Source: a virus | IMG/VR virus record: IMGVR_UViG_3300000547_000002 | Coordinates: 1 to 64,000 of that record | Reading direction: 5' to 3' (one strand) | Length of the DNA: 64,000 nt | Shown: in pieces, positions 1 to 7,545 of the stretch | How positions within the stretch are numbered: the first letter of the stretch is position 1 | Layout of the letters: each line of letters starts with the position of its first letter | The notes under the pieces: model-generated | What the model was told of the DNA's origin: nothing | What the model saw: the letters and a program-made list of their open reading frames with translations, nothing else | Databases searched by the model: none | Made by a program: the position numbers and the translations under genes

Positions 1-132
1 TCACAGGTAGGTTTAAGACTTATGAAGTTCTGTGCTAAATGGGACATGCAGCGTATAGCAGATCAAGCAGCTTCTTATGCTAAACCGCTGTCAGCGAGGT
101 ATCCAAATGAACAAAAAGAAATGTCCGTTTGA
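1..132 (+). CDS. C-terminal fragment of an unidentified protein (cut by window edge)
   Basis: An open frame runs from base 1 to a TGA at 130-132 and would encode the last 43 residues of a protein whose start lies left of the window. The fragment is rich in Ala, Gln and Lys. It overlaps the next gene by 26 bases in another frame, and the next gene's ribosome-binding site lies inside it, which is usual spacing for this genome. I do not recognise the family from so short a piece, and the call rests on frame openness and context only. Confidence 0.5.
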   Translation, partial: SQVGLRLMKFCAKWDMQRIADQAASYAKPLSARYPNEQKEMSV

Positions 133-646
133 AGAAACGTGCGAACACAAAACAGACGACTGTTATGAGGAGACTATGAAAGATAGCATTACAGCAAAAG
201 AGATTCTTGAGAACAAGTTTTGGATTGTAGAAAACAAGGGCGTAAGAATAGGAACTCTTACTCTTGACGAAGAAAAATATATCTTAAGTGATAAGCAAGG
301 AACACACTTTTTTAACTCTGAGAGGCAGTTAAAGAAAACGCTGGGAGATATTTCTTGGGGTCATAAGCAGCTAGAAGACTCGATCTCCTACGAAGTTCAT
401 GGTTATCCTACTTCTTACAAGCCTTACAATCCTATGTATGATGTTCGCAAGCACATTCCGCTTTTTACAAAGTCTCCTAAAAGCAAGAGTGTGTATTGCG
501 CAGGTCATTATGTTATTCGTTTTGACAAAGGTTGGGTTAAGAGCTTTTGTCCTAAACTGATTACTGTAGAAGCTAACGACTTCAAAGGTCCTTTCAAAAC
601 AGACTTTGAAGCAAGACAGGAGTTGTCCCGTGTCAAATCGCAGTGA
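107..646 (+). CDS. Conserved phage protein of unknown function (179 aa)
   Basis: The start is placed at the ATG at 107 because GAGG at 96-99 lies seven bases upstream; the in-frame ATG at 77 has no ribosome-binding site. The N-terminal 25 residues are acidic and carry three cysteines. The C-terminal half (HGYPTS, LFTKS, KSKS-YCAGHY, RFDKGWVKSFCPKL, FKGPFKT) is the part I recognise as conserved in marine T4-like phages, where it has no known role. There is no membrane segment or signal peptide. It is followed by a small gene whose ribosome-binding site lies in this gene's last codons, so the two are probably co-translated. Confidence 0.8.
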   Translation: MNKKKCPFEETCEHKTDDCYEETMKDSITAKEILENKFWIVENKGVRIGTLTLDEEKYILSDKQGTHFFNSERQLKKTLGDISWGHKQLEDSISYEVHGYPTSYKPYNPMYDVRKHIPLFTKSPKSKSVYCAGHYVIRFDKGWVKSFCPKLITVEANDFKGPFKTDFEARQELSRVKSQ

Positions 647-875
647 GCCGCTTAACACAGCACCTATACAGCAGTTTTTGCAACAAGTGCGCTCTGCTGA
701 TGCAGGTAAGGCAAAAGAAGTAAAACTAGACCTACAAAATGCCAAGAGACTTGCTTTTTGTTTAGGGGAAGTGATGACTCGCCTAGAAGGCGATTTAGAG
801 AAAATCCTCTCAAACAAATCTGCAGGCACAGATGAAGTAATCGAAGTGAAAATGGACGGCGGCTCAAGCTGGTAA
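630..875 (+). CDS. Small conserved phage protein (81 aa)
   Basis: The start is chosen at the GTG at 630, seven bases after a clear AGGAG at 618-622. A TTG at 606 would give a longer product but has no ribosome-binding site. The protein is mainly helical, with a segment reading APIQQFLQQVRSAD followed by LGEVMTRLEGDLEKIL. This pattern is familiar from marine T4-like phage genomes, where the protein is unassigned. It overlaps the preceding gene by 17 bases. Function unknown. Confidence 0.8.
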   Translation: MSNRSEPLNTAPIQQFLQQVRSADAGKAKEVKLDLQNAKRLAFCLGEVMTRLEGDLEKILSNKSAGTDEVIEVKMDGGSSW

Positions 876-878
876 AGA

Positions 879-886
879 GATAAATA
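879..886 (+). promoter_or_regulatory. T4-late-like promoter box GATAAATA
   Basis: GATAAATA lies 33 bases before the ATG at 919, just after the stop of the preceding gene. It matches seven of eight bases of the T4 late -10 sequence TATAAATA. The following gene has AAAGGA at 903-908 as its ribosome-binding site. Assignment is by pattern and position only. Confidence 0.45.
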
Positions 887-918
887 AGTGCGTAGTTAAC
901 TTAAAGGATACACGCACT

Positions 919-1215
919 ATGAGTCGCCCTAAACCTGAAGTAATCTTGGAACATATTGACAAAAAAACCTATAAGACAGAGCAGGTTCTCAAAGCAGAAG
1001 CTATCTGGGCGGTATTCTATCAAGGTGCTCCTTTCAATCTAAAGTCGGCTAACATGCTGACAAACTATCCTGGTCCTAAGTATCCTAAGGTAAGTTTTTC
1101 AAACCCTGGACACGCAATTAATCTTGCAAAAAAGTTGAACTCTCTGTTTAATACGGATGAGTTTGAGGTTGTAAAACTCACACAGGGCGAAATCATACCT
1201 CTTGACGAAGAATGA
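919..1215 (+). CDS. Conserved phage protein of unknown function (98 aa)
   Basis: ATG at 919 with AAAGGA 10 bases upstream. A small basic N-terminus (MSRPKPEVILEH) is followed by a Tyr/Phe-rich core (AVFYQGAPFNLKS, YPGPKYPKVSFSNPGHA) and an acidic tail. I recognise the pattern from marine T4-like phages, always as a hypothetical protein next to the two genes that follow here. Its stop overlaps the next start as ATGA, so translation of the pair is probably coupled. No catalytic motif is visible. Confidence 0.8.
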   Translation: MSRPKPEVILEHIDKKTYKTEQVLKAEAIWAVFYQGAPFNLKSANMLTNYPGPKYPKVSFSNPGHAINLAKKLNSLFNTDEFEVVKLTQGEIIPLDEE

Positions 1216-1604
1216 CTTCAAAAGAAACATATACCAAAGTCTTTCTCAAACAGTTAGATCAACCTGTGAATAACCTTTCTGTTCGTTCTGCTCTTGCGGA
1301 ATGGTGGAGAAATCCTCGCACTAAAGAAAAAGGCGGCATGCGTCTCACTGAAGAAGGCTTCAGAATGATGACAGAAGATTTGGATATATCATTCTACGAA
1401 GTGCCATATGCTCCTGACATGAATTTTACCACTCAAATAATCATATGGCTTGACAACTTTATTGACTGCCCTTACTATCTTGACAAGAGAAGCATGTTTG
1501 TCACAGATGACAAAAAAGCACTTGAACTTCACATGTTTTCAGGAGATATCAAAAAATATGGTATCTCCAAAGCTTTAGCAAGACAGGATGCCAAAAACGA
1601 TTGA
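1212..1604 (+). CDS. Conserved phage protein of unknown function (130 aa)
   Basis: The start overlaps the upstream stop by four bases (ATGA at 1212-1215). The protein contains NPRTKEKGGMRLTEEGF near residue 35 and ALELHMFSGDIKKYG near the C-terminus, both familiar from marine T4-like phages. It has no signal peptide and no membrane segment. It closes a five-gene run of small conserved proteins. The next gene has its own sigma70-like promoter, whose -35 box overlaps this gene's stop codon. Confidence 0.8.
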   Translation: MTSKETYTKVFLKQLDQPVNNLSVRSALAEWWRNPRTKEKGGMRLTEEGFRMMTEDLDISFYEVPYAPDMNFTTQIIIWLDNFIDCPYYLDKRSMFVTDDKKALELHMFSGDIKKYGISKALARQDAKND

Positions 1605-1628
1605 CATATCACCTTATTCCTGTATAAT
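1601..1628 (+). promoter_or_regulatory. Sigma70-like promoter for the AAA+ ATPase gene
   Basis: TTGACA at 1601-1606 and TATAAT at 1623-1628 are both perfect consensus boxes, separated by 16 bases. The box pair lies 40 bases before the ATG at 1668, and the -35 overlaps the stop codon region of the previous gene. This looks like an early or middle promoter read by host sigma70. Confidence 0.75.
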
Positions 1629-1667
1629 AACACTTGTACTTAAACACAACTGCAACTAGAGGTACTT

Positions 1668-2750
1668 ATGGATACTGCAACTCGTCAGCTAACTCCTAAT
1701 TCTGCGAAAGCATCAATCAACCACGCTATTCGCCGCAAGCGTCCTATCTTTCTTTGGGGACCTCCCGGCATTGGCAAGTCAGACATTGTTCATCAGATTG
1801 GCGAATCTATGAACGCTAAGGTAATTGATGTTCGTCTTTCGCTTTGGGAGCCAACTGACATCAAGGGTATTCCTTACTTTGATTCCAATCTTTCAAAGAT
1901 GGTTTGGGCTCCGCCGCTTGAACTGCCTGACGAAGAGATGGCTGCACAGCATGAGAACATTGTGCTGTTTCTTGATGAGATGAACTCTGCGGCTCCTGCT
2001 GTGCAGGCTGCTGCTTATCAGCTTATTCTTAACCGCAAGGTTGGTACTTACACACTGCCTGACAATGTTTACATTGTTGCTGCTGGTAACCGTGAGGCAG
2101 ACAAGGGCGTAACCTATCGCATGCCTGCTCCGTTGGCTAATCGTTTTGTTCACTTAGAAATGACTGTGAACTTTGATGATTGGTTTGAGTGGGCTGTTGA
2201 AAACAACATTCATCAGGATGTTGTAGGTTACTTGACCTTCTCTAAGAAGGATCTCTACGACTTTGACCCTAAGTCTCCGTCGCGTTCATTTGCAACGCCT
2301 CGTTCTTGGTCGTTTGTGTCAGAGCTGCTTGAAGACGGCATTGACGAAAGCACTACTACTGATCTTGTGTCGGGTGCTGTTGGCGAAGGTCTTGCTGTTA
2401 AGTTTATGGCACATCGCAAGGTTGCTTCGCAGATGCCTAATCCTGCAGACATTCTTGAAGGCAAGGTATCAGAGCTCAATACCAAGGAGATTTCCGCGAT
2501 GTATTCGCTGACTGTGTCTCTCTGCTACGAGCTAAAAGAAGCAAACGATGCGAACGACAAGAAGTTCAACGACAAGGTTAATAACTTCCTTCGCTTTGCG
2601 ATGGATAACTTTGAGACTGAACTGGTTGTCATGGGCATCAAGCTGGCACTGACGCAGTATAGCCTGCCTATTGATCCTGACGAGATTGAGTGCTTTGACG
2701 AGTTCCACGAGCGCTTTGGCAAGTATATCACTGCTGCACAGCAGGCCTAA
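1668..2750 (+). CDS. MoxR/CbbQ-type AAA+ ATPase
   Basis: A cytoplasmic AAA+ ATPase of the MoxR/CbbQ/NorQ branch. Walker A is GPPGIGKS at residues 31-38 and Walker B is IVLFLDE at 98-104, followed by MNSA. The AAGNR stretch later is the sensor-1 type signature of this branch. At 360 residues it is a normal single-module length. Family members act as chaperone-like remodellers of a partner that carries a VWA domain, and exactly such a partner is encoded next (2837-4093). The pairing suggests the two act together on a phage or host complex; the client is unknown. It has its own sigma70-like promoter at 1601-1628 and a hairpin terminator at 2756-2777. Ribosome-binding site AGAGG lies upstream of the ATG. 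Confidence 0.88.
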   Translation: MDTATRQLTPNSAKASINHAIRRKRPIFLWGPPGIGKSDIVHQIGESMNAKVIDVRLSLWEPTDIKGIPYFDSNLSKMVWAPPLELPDEEMAAQHENIVLFLDEMNSAAPAVQAAAYQLILNRKVGTYTLPDNVYIVAAGNREADKGVTYRMPAPLANRFVHLEMTVNFDDWFEWAVENNIHQDVVGYLTFSKKDLYDFDPKSPSRSFATPRSWSFVSELLEDGIDESTTTDLVSGAVGEGLAVKFMAHRKVASQMPNPADILEGKVSELNTKEISAMYSLTVSLCYELKEANDANDKKFNDKVNNFLRFAMDNFETELVVMGIKLALTQYSLPIDPDEIECFDEFHERFGKYITAAQQA

Positions 2751-2755
2751 CATTT

Positions 2756-2777
2756 GGGGCGACAAGATCGCCCCTTT
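2756..2777 (+). terminator. Probable rho-independent terminator
   Basis: GGGGCGA (2756-2762) pairs with TCGCCCC (2768-2774) around the five-base loop CAAGA, followed by TTT. The seven-pair GC-rich stem stands out in this AT-rich DNA. The U-tract is short, so termination may be partial. It sits between the ATPase gene and the promoter of the VWA gene. Confidence 0.6.
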
Positions 2778-2779
2778 CC

Positions 2780-2808
2780 TTGACTTATTCACTAATCTAT
2801 CGTATTAT
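2780..2808 (+). promoter_or_regulatory. Sigma70-like promoter for the metallopeptidase/VWA gene
   Basis: TTGACT at 2780-2785 and TATTAT at 2803-2808 are separated by 17 bases. They lie directly after the terminator hairpin and 28 bases before the ATG at 2837, which has AAGGAG six bases upstream. The gene can therefore be transcribed independently of the ATPase. Confidence 0.6.
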
Positions 2809-2836
2809 ATACATACTGATAGAGAAGGAGCCGGAT

Positions 2837-4093
2837 ATGACCGTTGAACAGAATGTGTTGGAACACGAAGAGCTTTCTGAAGAGGCACTGAAAGAACTAC
2901 AGGAAGAAGTCAAAGAGAAGGTGATTACTGCTCGTGTTGGCTTGCTCCTTCGTCATCCCTGGTTTGGTAATATGGCAACTCGTCTGCGCGTTCAACCCTG
3001 CGACGGTTGGTGCCCTACTGCTGCTACAGATGGTAGAAATCTGTTTTACAACTCCCAGTTCTTTGACAAGCTCACTACCAAGCAGATTGAATTTGTAATC
3101 GCACACGAGATTCTCCATTGCGTGTTTGACCATATTATTCGCAGAGAAGACCGTGATCCTCAGTTGTATAATGTAGCCTGTGACTACAAGGTCAATAACA
3201 CTCTTGTTCGCGATCGTATTGGCGAAAAGCCTGACATTCAAATTTATCAAGACTACAAGTACGATGGCTGGACTTCTGAAGAGATCTATGACGAACTCTA
3301 CGAGCAGGCTGACAAAATTGATCTCGACGAACTTGGCAAGATGCTAGACGAACACGTTGACTGGGAGAAAGAAAACGGTTCCGGCGGCGGCGACAGCGAA
3401 GACGGTGAAGGCAAAGGTCGTCCTAGCTACACTCGCGAAGAACTTGAAAAGATTCGTGACGAGATCAAAGAGAACATGATCTCTGCTGCACAGAGTGCTG
3501 GTGCAGGTAATGTTCCTGGCGAAATAGAACGCATGGTAAAAGATCTTACCGAACCCAAGATGGACTGGCGTGAGATTCTTCAGCAGCAGATTCAGAGCAC
3601 AATCCGTAACGATTTTACTTTTGCTCGGCCGTCACGAAAGGGTTGGCATATGGGTGCTGTCCTGCCTGGACAGAACTTTGACGAGACAATTGATATCTGT
3701 ATTGCTCTTGATATGAGTGGTTCAATTGGAGATGAACAAGCTCGCGTATTCCTAAGCGAAGTCAAAGGAATCATGGACCAGTACGAAGACTACAATATCA
3801 AAGTTTGGTGCTTTGATACAGAAGTATATAACGAAGACTCCTTTACTGCTGACGACGGTAGAGAAATCACTGATTACGAAATCAAAGGCGGTGGCGGCAC
3901 TGACTTCATAGCGAACTGGAATTACATGAAAGAACAGGACATTGTTCCCAAGAAGTTCCTTGTTTTTACAGACGGTATGCCGTGGGGTGAGTGGGGCGAT
4001 CCTGACTATTGCGATACAGTATTTGTTATTCACTCTGTATATGGCAGAGCGCCCGAAGCACCATTTGGAGTGACTACATACTACGATGATTAA
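2837..4093 (+). CDS. Metallopeptidase-like (DUF2201-type) protein with C-terminal VWA domain
   Basis: The start is ATG 2837, six bases after AAGGAG (2825-2830); a longer TTG-initiated frame begins inside the promoter and is rejected. Two domains are seen. The N-terminal region (about residues 25-160) carries HEILH at 90-94, the HExxH zinc-site pattern. A low-complexity Gly/Asp/Glu linker lies near 180-197. The C-terminal VWA-like domain (about 280-418) has the MIDAS motif DMSGS at 292-296 and a later FTDGM. This is the expected partner of the MoxR-type ATPase encoded upstream, as in the bacterial MoxR-VWA pairs. Whether the peptidase site is active, and on what, is not shown. It overlaps the next gene by eight bases. 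Confidence 0.82.
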   Translation: MTVEQNVLEHEELSEEALKELQEEVKEKVITARVGLLLRHPWFGNMATRLRVQPCDGWCPTAATDGRNLFYNSQFFDKLTTKQIEFVIAHEILHCVFDHIIRREDRDPQLYNVACDYKVNNTLVRDRIGEKPDIQIYQDYKYDGWTSEEIYDELYEQADKIDLDELGKMLDEHVDWEKENGSGGGDSEDGEGKGRPSYTREELEKIRDEIKENMISAAQSAGAGNVPGEIERMVKDLTEPKMDWREILQQQIQSTIRNDFTFARPSRKGWHMGAVLPGQNFDETIDICIALDMSGSIGDEQARVFLSEVKGIMDQYEDYNIKVWCFDTEVYNEDSFTADDGREITDYEIKGGGGTDFIANWNYMKEQDIVPKKFLVFTDGMPWGEWGDPDYCDTVFVIHSVYGRAPEAPFGVTTYYDD

Positions 4094-4373
4094 TTCAGTG
4101 CCAGAGAAGATTAATCCACTAAACTTCTACGGTATTAGGCAGTTGAAGGTTCCACCTCCGCATTTTGAGTATGTTACTATCGAAATGCGGAGGTATAACC
4201 TTGAGCAGACAATCGTCAAGTGGATCGAAAAGAACACAAAAGGCCGTTTTTACGTGGGCACAATACACGAATTAGATAAAAACAACAAACAGGCTAAAGT
4301 GATCAAGATCGGTTTTGAAGACCCAAAGGAACTTTCTTTATTCACTTTGGGTTGTCCTTATTTGAAGTATTAG
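4086..4373 (+). CDS. Conserved phage protein of unknown function (95 aa)
   Basis: The ATG at 4086 overlaps the stop of the VWA gene, so it is probably translated from the same message. The protein has a PPPHFEYVTIEMRRYN stretch followed by a basic helix and a C-terminal YLKY. There are no membrane segments and no catalytic motif. I have seen comparable small proteins beside this gene pair in marine T4-like phages but know no function. Confidence 0.7.
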   Translation: MINSVPEKINPLNFYGIRQLKVPPPHFEYVTIEMRRYNLEQTIVKWIEKNTKGRFYVGTIHELDKNNKQAKVIKIGFEDPKELSLFTLGCPYLKY

Positions 4374-4379
4374 TAAATA
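4372..4379 (+). promoter_or_regulatory. T4-late-like promoter box AGTAAATA
   Basis: AGTAAATA overlaps the stop codon of the preceding gene and lies 30 bases before the ATG at 4409. It keeps the TAAATA core of the T4 late box but diverges at the first two positions, so support is moderate. Confidence 0.35.
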
Positions 4380-4408
4380 AACAGAGCATTTAATTTAGGA
4401 GGTTATTG

Positions 4409-4642
4409 ATGTCTGAAGAACAGAAGCAAGAAGAAGTTGCTGCATCTGAAGCAGAAGCACAGCAAAACAACGAAGCAGAACTTACGGTGCAAGACCTAAA
4501 CGCACTAAAGCAGATTATTGACGTAGCAAGTCAGCGAGGTGCATTTAGGCCAAACGAAATGATGACCGTAGGTCAAATCTACACCAAGCTGGAAACTTTC
4601 TTAAACGCAGTAAGTGCCCAGCAGTCCGCACAAGGAGAATAA
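4409..4642 (+). CDS. Small acidic conserved phage protein (77 aa)
   Basis: The ATG at 4409 has a strong AGGAGG at 4397-4402; the TTG three bases earlier is not needed. The first 30 residues are Glu/Gln/Ala-rich and probably disordered. The rest (DLNALKQIIDVASQRGAF-RPNE) matches a small protein common in marine T4-like phages. It is followed closely by a second conserved gene with its own AAGGAG, and by a third. The three probably form one late operon behind the box at 4372. Confidence 0.8.
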   Translation: MSEEQKQEEVAASEAEAQQNNEAELTVQDLNALKQIIDVASQRGAFRPNEMMTVGQIYTKLETFLNAVSAQQSAQGE

Positions 4643-4643
4643 A

Positions 4644-5240
4644 ATGGCATTGAAGCATGTAGGAAGAGTAAAAAAGAATCAAAGAAAGGTGGTTGTAGCT
4701 TATCGCACCGTTCCCAATGATCCGCAAAGCTGTGTAGTCGTTACCACAGAAAATCTAATGGCAGACGAACACGATGCTCTAATGAAGACTGTAGAAAGCG
4801 ACGCAGGACAAAGTGCATACGAGTTCGCTGAAGCAATGAGTAGAACTTCGCTACCAGATGGCCGTAACATGCTTGCAGGTCTTCATACCACAGGTAAAAT
4901 GGTTAAAATGCCTACTGCAGAAGTAGAAATGATTCCTGATAGAAACACTGCTATCTCTCTCGACGAGTTGAACAGACAAATAGCTGAACAGAAAGGTGTT
5001 TCTATTGAAGATCTTGCTCTTACAGACAGCAATCAAACTGCAAAAGCAGAAACACAATCTCGATCATTGCCGGAAGTCGAGTCTGAAACTCTTGCTACCG
5101 CAGAACCTGCACTTTCAGACGAAGAACTTGCTGCTAAATACAGAAGCGACGCAGATCGCCTGTATAAGGAAGCCAAGGCTCTTAGAGAAAAAGCCGAAGA
5201 GCTTTCTCCAACTAAGAAGTCAAAGGCAAAGAGTGCATAA
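4644..5240 (+). CDS. Conserved phage protein of unknown function (198 aa)
   Basis: The start at ATG 4644 is fixed by AAGGAG at 4632-4637. The N-terminal half (ALKHVGRVKKNQRKVVVAYR, then a segment around VVTTENLMAD) is a beta-rich conserved region known from marine T4-like phages. Residues about 145-198 are charged and helical, with Ala/Lys/Glu repeats resembling a coiled coil. No enzyme motif is present. In related phages this gene sits beside the same small acidic gene as here. It may be a virion or assembly protein, but that is inference from position. Confidence 0.8.
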   Translation: MALKHVGRVKKNQRKVVVAYRTVPNDPQSCVVVTTENLMADEHDALMKTVESDAGQSAYEFAEAMSRTSLPDGRNMLAGLHTTGKMVKMPTAEVEMIPDRNTAISLDELNRQIAEQKGVSIEDLALTDSNQTAKAETQSRSLPEVESETLATAEPALSDEELAAKYRSDADRLYKEAKALREKAEELSPTKKSKAKSA

Positions 5241-5535
5241 TAAAAAATTACCAAAAGAAGTAATTGATCATTGGCCCGAAGTATTCGAAGATGTCGAAGT
5301 TGAAGTTGTTCCGATTGAGTATCTTCACTCAATTAGAGTCAGCTTCGACGACGGCATTACTTGGGACATAGATGTAAAAAAAGATGCTGACGATTATGAT
5401 ATAGAATCATCAGTAGCCGATCTGTTCGAAACCTACCAAGACTCGATCACACACATAGACTTCCGCTTGGATACGGAAAAAGTAAAGCGAGATGTTTCTA
5501 AGCGTACTCATCTCTTTATGAAAAAGCGTAGATAA
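5233..5535 (+). CDS. Small conserved phage protein (100 aa)
   Basis: The start is taken at GTG 5233, eight bases inside the end of the preceding gene with AAAGG shortly upstream; the longer frame reaching back to 4996 lies wholly within the other gene and is rejected. The conserved core reads LPKEVIDHWPEVFEDV-EVEVVPIEYL followed by FDDG-WDID, which I recognise as a near-universal small protein of marine T4-like phages. The C-terminus is basic (FMKKRR). Function unknown. Confidence 0.8.
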   Translation: MHNKKLPKEVIDHWPEVFEDVEVEVVPIEYLHSIRVSFDDGITWDIDVKKDADDYDIESSVADLFETYQDSITHIDFRLDTEKVKRDVSKRTHLFMKKRR

Positions 5536-5538
5536 ATT

Positions 5539-5546
5539 GATAAATA
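5539..5546 (+). promoter_or_regulatory. T4-late-like promoter box GATAAATA
   Basis: GATAAATA lies immediately after the preceding stop and 26 bases before the ATG at 5572, which has TAGGAG at 5558-5563. Seven of eight bases match the T4 late box, which suits a late structural gene. Confidence 0.55.
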
Positions 5547-5571
5547 CTCTTAGTAGCTAGGAGCAAGATTA

Positions 5572-6690
5572 ATGTCGCTTAGAATAAGAAGAGGTTTAAG
5601 CACCGATATACCTACCCCTGTTGAAGGCGAGTTATTATATACCACCGACGAAGGTAAATTATATGTAGGATACAACGATCCTATAGAGGGAGAAGTAATA
5701 CCTAAATTAACGGGTGCTAGACTAACAGACGATGATACTCCTACACTATCGGCAGATCTAAATCTAGCAGGAAATAACATAGTTGGAACCGGTAATATTA
5801 ATATAGACGGTACTATAAATGCTACTGGTAATATTAATTTAGGCGACGAAGATAGCGACACAATTAATATAAACGGGCAAATCAATACATCATTAATTCC
5901 TACATCGACAAATTTGTATGACTTAGGTGATATTACAGCAAGATGGAGAAATGGATATTTTCAATCTCTTATAGCAAATAGTTACATAGAATCTTCCGAC
6001 TTTGTTGTAGGTAATTCTATTGTATCTAGTGATAGCACCGTTATCTATGATAATTTATCTAACAGTATCAACATAGAATCAATCACTGCAAATATCGTAG
6101 AAGGCAATTTGATAGGAAATGTCTATAATGAAAATTCTAGTTTAATTATAGATAACGAAGAGGGTTCATTTAATACTCCGTCTCTAAAGATTATCGATGA
6201 AAAAATCGAAAGTAAAATTTCTGAGCCGTTAAGAGTTTTTTCCGATAAAGGTTTAAGGAATTTTGGTTCTTCCTCTCAGTCTATAACAGACTCAAACGCA
6301 TTTGTGCTTAATTCAATAGGCGATAGTGATACTAGTCCTTTAGCAATTGGAGATATAGTAGGAGCATTTGCTTACAGCGGCTATGACGGCTCCGATTATA
6401 TACCAACAAATGTAATACTCTCTGAAGTTGATTCCGATGCAAGCGGTTCTATACTACCTGGAAAGTTAGTCGTTTATTCTGCAGATGTTACAGGCAGTTT
6501 GAATCCTACAATGACCATAGATTCTGCGGGAACAATAAGTGGAGGCATTTTCAAAACCGGCACCTATAACAACACAACAGAAAGAGATAATCAAATACCT
6601 AATCCAGAAGCAGGAATGATTATCTTTCTAAACGATGTATCTCCAAAATTTCAAGGGTATGACGGAACACAGTGGGTTGATTTTAATTAG
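5572..6690 (+). CDS. Fibre-like virion structural protein
   Basis: The N-terminus (SLRIRRGLSTDIPTPVEGEL followed by LYTTDEGKLYVG) is the attachment-type sequence found at the start of many phage fibre and tropism proteins. The middle is rich in Asn, Ile, Gly and Ser with repeating beta-strand patterns (GNINIDGTINATGNINLG; LIPTSTNLYDLGDITARWRNGYF), typical of trimeric fibre shafts. The C-terminus ends with MIIFLNDVSPKFQGYDGTQWVDFN, a common fibre tip motif. At 372 residues it is short for a fibre. It has a late-type promoter box and a good ribosome-binding site. It ends four bases into the minus-strand oxygenase-like gene and marks the left edge of the accessory island. Confidence 0.75.
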   Translation: MSLRIRRGLSTDIPTPVEGELLYTTDEGKLYVGYNDPIEGEVIPKLTGARLTDDDTPTLSADLNLAGNNIVGTGNINIDGTINATGNINLGDEDSDTININGQINTSLIPTSTNLYDLGDITARWRNGYFQSLIANSYIESSDFVVGNSIVSSDSTVIYDNLSNSINIESITANIVEGNLIGNVYNENSSLIIDNEEGSFNTPSLKIIDEKIESKISEPLRVFSDKGLRNFGSSSQSITDSNAFVLNSIGDSDTSPLAIGDIVGAFAYSGYDGSDYIPTNVILSEVDSDASGSILPGKLVVYSADVTGSLNPTMTIDSAGTISGGIFKTGTYNNTTERDNQIPNPEAGMIIFLNDVSPKFQGYDGTQWVDFN

Positions 6691-7502
6691 TAAGATTGTA
6701 GATTATCAATTCCTAGTGTCTTTCTAAAACTTTCTGTAAAAACACAATCTATACGAACACCATATTCCTGCTCTTTAGAAGATTCTCCGCCGTGCCAGTC
6801 TTGATCGTTCCAGAAGGCAGCATGACAATTTAGATAATACTTATTTTGTTCGTCAGGATCCCATATATAGAATCCTCTTTTGGTTCTAGGCCTAATATGT
6901 ATAAATTCATTTCTATGGTTAGAATAATAGTCATTTTCAAAAACACCATTTTTCGCATCTAAATCTCTATGTTCAAATGCCTTACCATTATGATCGCAAT
7001 GAAAGATAATGACACGACCGATCTGTTCTATAATATCATTTTCTATAAGATTATATACCCACTGAACTAGTCCAGGAAAATATTTGGATTCTTCAGTTGG
7101 CTTTCTTTTAGCATTTCGTTCATTCCAGTCGCCTTCTTCCCATATAAAATAATAAACATATGGATCGTTAGCACCTAATGTAGTTTTTAAATATCTTGTA
7201 AAGATATTTCTTTGTTTATAATCGCCAAAATCCTCAGGTAAAATTTTATCACCTTCAATCTTGATAGGATTATCATCTGGTAAATCTTGGTATTCTTCCC
7301 AAGCCTTATAGATAGGCTTCCAGTCTAAAATGTAACTCGCGTGTTTCCATTCAAATCCAGGTTTCATCCAAGTTCCTTCTTTTGCATAATCTCTAGCAAG
7401 AGCCATGCCTTTAGAAATTTCGGGATGTAAATTTTTAAAACCTTCGATGTCTAAAAAAGGATCTAAGTTTAGATATTTTTGTCCGCCTATTCCTCTTATC
7501 AT
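6687..7502 (-). CDS. 2OG-Fe(II) oxygenase-like protein (271 aa)
   Basis: The C-terminal half contains an HxD-type site (HRD at residues 178-180), a second histidine (H237 in WHGGE) and an arginine (R250 in GVRIDCVF). This is the order of the iron and 2-oxoglutarate ligands in the double-stranded beta-helix oxygenase fold. Such enzymes hydroxylate proteins, sugars or nucleobases; the substrate here is unknown. ATG 7502 has AGGAG six bases upstream (7509-7513) and a late-like AATAAATA box at 7525-7532. It is the only gene of its transcription unit and its tail overlaps the plus-strand fibre gene by four bases. Similar unassigned proteins occur in marine phages. The family call is by motif order only. 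Confidence 0.6.
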   Translation of the reverse strand: MIRGIGGQKYLNLDPFLDIEGFKNLHPEISKGMALARDYAKEGTWMKPGFEWKHASYILDWKPIYKAWEEYQDLPDDNPIKIEGDKILPEDFGDYKQRNIFTRYLKTTLGANDPYVYYFIWEEGDWNERNAKRKPTEESKYFPGLVQWVYNLIENDIIEQIGRVIIFHCDHNGKAFEHRDLDAKNGVFENDYYSNHRNEFIHIRPRTKRGFYIWDPDEQNKYYLNCHAAFWNDQDWHGGESSKEQEYGVRIDCVFTESFRKTLGIDNLQSY

Positions 7503-7524
7503 TCAAAACTCCTAATCTTAAAAA

Positions 7525-7532
7525 TATTTATT
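7525..7532 (-). promoter_or_regulatory. T4-late-like promoter box AATAAATA
   Basis: Read on the minus strand, 7532-7525 is AATAAATA, 23 bases from the ATG at 7502. It shares a 43-base divergent intergenic region with a plus-strand box. Confidence 0.5.
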
Positions 7533-7540
7533 AGTAAATA
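7533..7540 (+). promoter_or_regulatory. Late-like box AGTAAATA, very close to the start codon
   Basis: AGTAAATA ends five bases before the ATG at 7546. If used like a T4 late -10 element, transcription would begin at about the start codon, giving a leaderless message. No Shine-Dalgarno sequence precedes this ATG. Confidence 0.35.
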
Positions 7541-7545
7541 AAATT

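Noticed and set aside
606-629. TTG start eight codons before the chosen start
   Set aside because: No ribosome-binding site; GTG 630 has AGGAG at ideal spacing.
2780-2836. TTG start that would lengthen the metallopeptidase/VWA protein by 19 residues
   Set aside because: The bases are the -35 and -10 of a promoter, and the ATG at 2837 has a perfect AAGGAG.
4996-5535. Long plus-strand frame of 179 codons starting at 4996
   Set aside because: Its first part lies within the real gene 4644-5240 and has Leu-rich, unprotein-like composition; the real gene starts at GTG 5233.
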